A stretch of DNA of 64,000 bases from Tubulanus polymorphus (Eukaryota; Nemertea; Palaeonemertea; Tubulaniformes; Tubulanidae). Positions 38,385-64,000 of the stretch are shown here, in pieces. Made by a program: the position numbers and the translations under genes. Below the pieces are notes generated by a model. The model saw nothing but the letters and a program-made list of their open reading frames with translations, had not been told where the DNA came from and made no database searches. Positions within the stretch are counted from its first letter, which is position 1. Every line of letters starts with the position of its first letter. The stretch lies in the NCBI RefSeq assembly GCF_964204645.1, contig NC_134026.1, positions 3,348,001-3,412,000 of the forward strand, given 5' to 3'.

Positions 38385-39289
38385 GAGGCTGGCGTAATTC
38401 ATCTAGAAACAATGACAATGATTGCCAACGAAACGACTTTAAATGAACCATTAATTCTACAACTAAGACTCGCAAATCGCATCTAATTCATCAGCTGTAA
38501 ATCCCGCAGAATTGACTACGGTGCCCCCGCTGTATTCTGTTGAGTTTATATAATCATTTGTCATTCAGCCTAATTTTCTTTCTTAAGTTACGACCTCAAC
38601 TATTGTCATTATGAACGAAGATGATTAATATCAGGCAGGTAAGCCGATAAAAATGTCTTTTTAATGGCGGCTCGACTTCCTCGCGACGAAATCATCTCTA
38701 CTTAGTAAAAGCAGATAGGATTTGAAGGATGATTTGTGTACGGATCAGTCTCAAATTCATCATTTCATTGGCCTGAGTCATTCGTGAGTGGTTCGCCTAA
38801 TAAAATACCTACTATCACATATCACATTAGGTGTCTAATAGTTGTTCATTTCCTGAGGGTTGCCAACCGACGATGAGAATTTTATTACTCGCTGACTTAT
38901 TGGCCGTCGCCGGCGTTCGAAACTATCGGAATAAGCACCTCATTTTTCTAGCAGGTCACACGAACAGCCGTAGATCACGTGGATTGAATGCCTGACATTC
39001 GCGCTTCATCATTAACCGAACAGCTCTGACGAAATTATGTGTCAATTTGCTACTTTTGGCACCTGTGACTCCTACTTCATCATCACTCCGCGGGCATAGT
39101 GAAATATTTTGTCGTCTTCGCAGTTTTCCCAGCACCGATAAACGAGTACAGACTGAAACGCGAGTAGAGCTCGCTTTACAGACGCAAATAGAACTAGAAA
39201 ATGACCGATTTGTAGAAAATGTTCGATTGAAATTTATACAAAAAAATTCTTCTCGAGAAAATATGTAAAAAGGTTATTCATTTGAGCAA
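37005..39289. other. Spacer between the two large minus-strand genes
   Basis: 2.3 kb holding the presumed promoter and 5' UTR of the coiled-coil gene and the 3' UTR of the upstream gene. A minus-strand AATAAA at 38881-38886 lies about 400 bp beyond the stop at 39290. A (CT)n run at 37343-37354 and a (GA)n run at 38348-38385 are present. Confidence 0.45.
38348..38385. repeat. (GA)n microsatellite
   Basis: A near-perfect GA dinucleotide run of about 38 bp with a few GGG interruptions. Confidence 0.85.
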
Positions 39290-62608
<23,319 letters not shown>

Positions 62609-64000
62609 CTGAAAATAGATGAGAAAAAAAGATCGATTCATCGAGTTCGTCGTCTGATTTTTACGATTCTATCGATCGTGAAGTCGTCCGCGAATACTAA
62701 CACATCACATCACGAGTTCCTCAGTTGTCGTTCCTGAGGGTTAAAGATCGGAAATACATTTACCAAACTCTACATAGAAACAATTTCAACCCACTATGCT
62801 GGAATCAGATTTAGAGGTGGCAATGCCTGGGCGTCCCCAGTATTTTTCAAGGGGTTGGGTCTAATTTCTATTCAAAAGAGTCAAATCCACTGGATACAAG
62901 ATTTTACAACCCAACAAACAACCTAAACCATAATAAAGTCCCTATAATATGTACATTATACTAAAAGCTGTAGTCATGCTCTAGAATATACAATTCTAGA
63001 TATAAATTCTTCTCATAGTGGAAAAATTGCATAACTTATGAAGTTGAAAAAATATTTCTTCAGCATTTGAAAAAGGGCACTATGGCCCCTGAACCCCCGT
63101 TGGGATGCACATGAAGTGAAGGTTTCTTTTTGATTAATCGAACTGTTATGTGTTACTCGATATTGCTACCATACACTGCACCATGAGCTGTATGCTCTGA
63201 AAAAAAGCTTAACCCATCGGTTATCACCATTTTGAAAATGAATACCGGTATATAGGTTTTCAATCTAGTAGAATTACACGCATATCTCATAGTTCCTGCA
63301 TTATGAATTATTCAACCAGGCAAATGCTCTACTTCATGCAGCAGTCTAAATATGCGCTAACGATTCAGTCTTTTTACTTCAAAAAAAAAACTCCATCGAT
63401 GCCATCGGCAATTATTTTTACACACAGGATCGATATCAAACAACTCCCATATACTATATATTTTCATCGAAGATACACCATGCATTTATTCTAATGGACA
63501 TGACTTTCATCTGCAATATGAATGGAACCAGTAAAACTTCATCGAAATATTCAAGAGAAAATGTTTATGATTCATCAGCTGGTCTATGGCTCAGTATACA
63601 TGTAATGACATTGGTATTTTGTGGCCAAAGGGTTAAGCGAAAAATTACAGAATCAAGAATCGAGTTCCACAGTTGTAACTGGCTCCATTTCTTTCAAAGC
63701 CTGACATAGTGTGGTCATTAGACCTGTTTTTAATTACTTGGAGTACAGATCCGGCTGCCGGAATTCTGCAAAAATCATCAATTTATAATTTTTTTCTCTA
63801 GTCCTTGTGTTTTCATTACAATTAAGAACAATTTTTTTTTCGTTATAAACGTCTTGATTCTTAATCTAATAACTTGCAAAAGTTATGTTCATCTTAATTT
63901 TCAATCTTGTGGATTGCAAAATAATTTGTTGGTAAACCGTGATGAGTGAAATGGTAAAAAGCAGGGAGGCTGGTATTCAACAATGAAACGACAATGATGT
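62609..64000. other. Upstream flank, no exon recognised
   Basis: 1.4 kb beyond the last cassette exon. Several short open frames on both strands lack splice sites of matching phase and look random. Confidence 0.4.

Overview
The window is nuclear DNA from an animal. Genes are split by many short introns with GT...AG borders, intergenic DNA is AT-rich, and small inverted-repeat elements, minisatellites and long (TA)n tracts are common. The mixture (EP4-like prostanoid receptors, an intron-rich coiled-coil gene, lineage-specific MITEs) suggests an invertebrate bilaterian, probably a lophotrochozoan such as a mollusc. That placement is inference; no sequence here names a species.

Layout. (1) 311-860, plus strand: the last two exons of an unrecognised gene, ending in a proline- and acid-rich tail and a polyadenylation signal. 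(2) 4076-10031, minus strand: two tandem class A GPCR genes of the prostanoid (prostaglandin E, EP4-like) family. Each has two coding exons split at the same codon at the end of TM6. The downstream copy (4076-5864) has a one-base frame break in intracellular loop 3. (3) 16103-37004, minus strand: one 21-exon gene for a protein of about 1573 residues, with a disordered acidic head of 551 residues in one large exon followed by an almost continuous coiled-coil rod. All 20 intron phases are consistent. An apparent stop at the end of the head exon lies inside the first intron. (4) 39290-62608, minus strand, possibly continuing beyond the window: a modular gene whose 5' part is a series of small phase-1 exons, four of them carrying a shared motif close to SDLxSVRTEDFExxF. 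Its last exon (2.3 kb) encodes a polar region with an EEILxxLGF...LPERF motif resembling the IP3-receptor-interacting domain of the KRAP/ITPRID/TESPA1 family.

Non-genic DNA holds at least six copies of a MITE family with GATCACACGGAGA-type termini, a perfect-looking 235-bp foldback, a second small foldback family (three copies), a hAT-like MITE, a 330-bp dispersed duplication, two neighbouring minisatellites near 50.5-51.2 kb and several microsatellites. One (TA)n tract of about 150 bp fills most of a 245-bp intron.

Biologically, the receptors would signal from the plasma membrane in response to prostaglandins. The two large minus-strand genes look like cytoskeletal or scaffold proteins. The window shows no operon-type link between these loci. 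The most novel item is the cassette-exon repeat gene joined to the ITPRID-like terminal exon.
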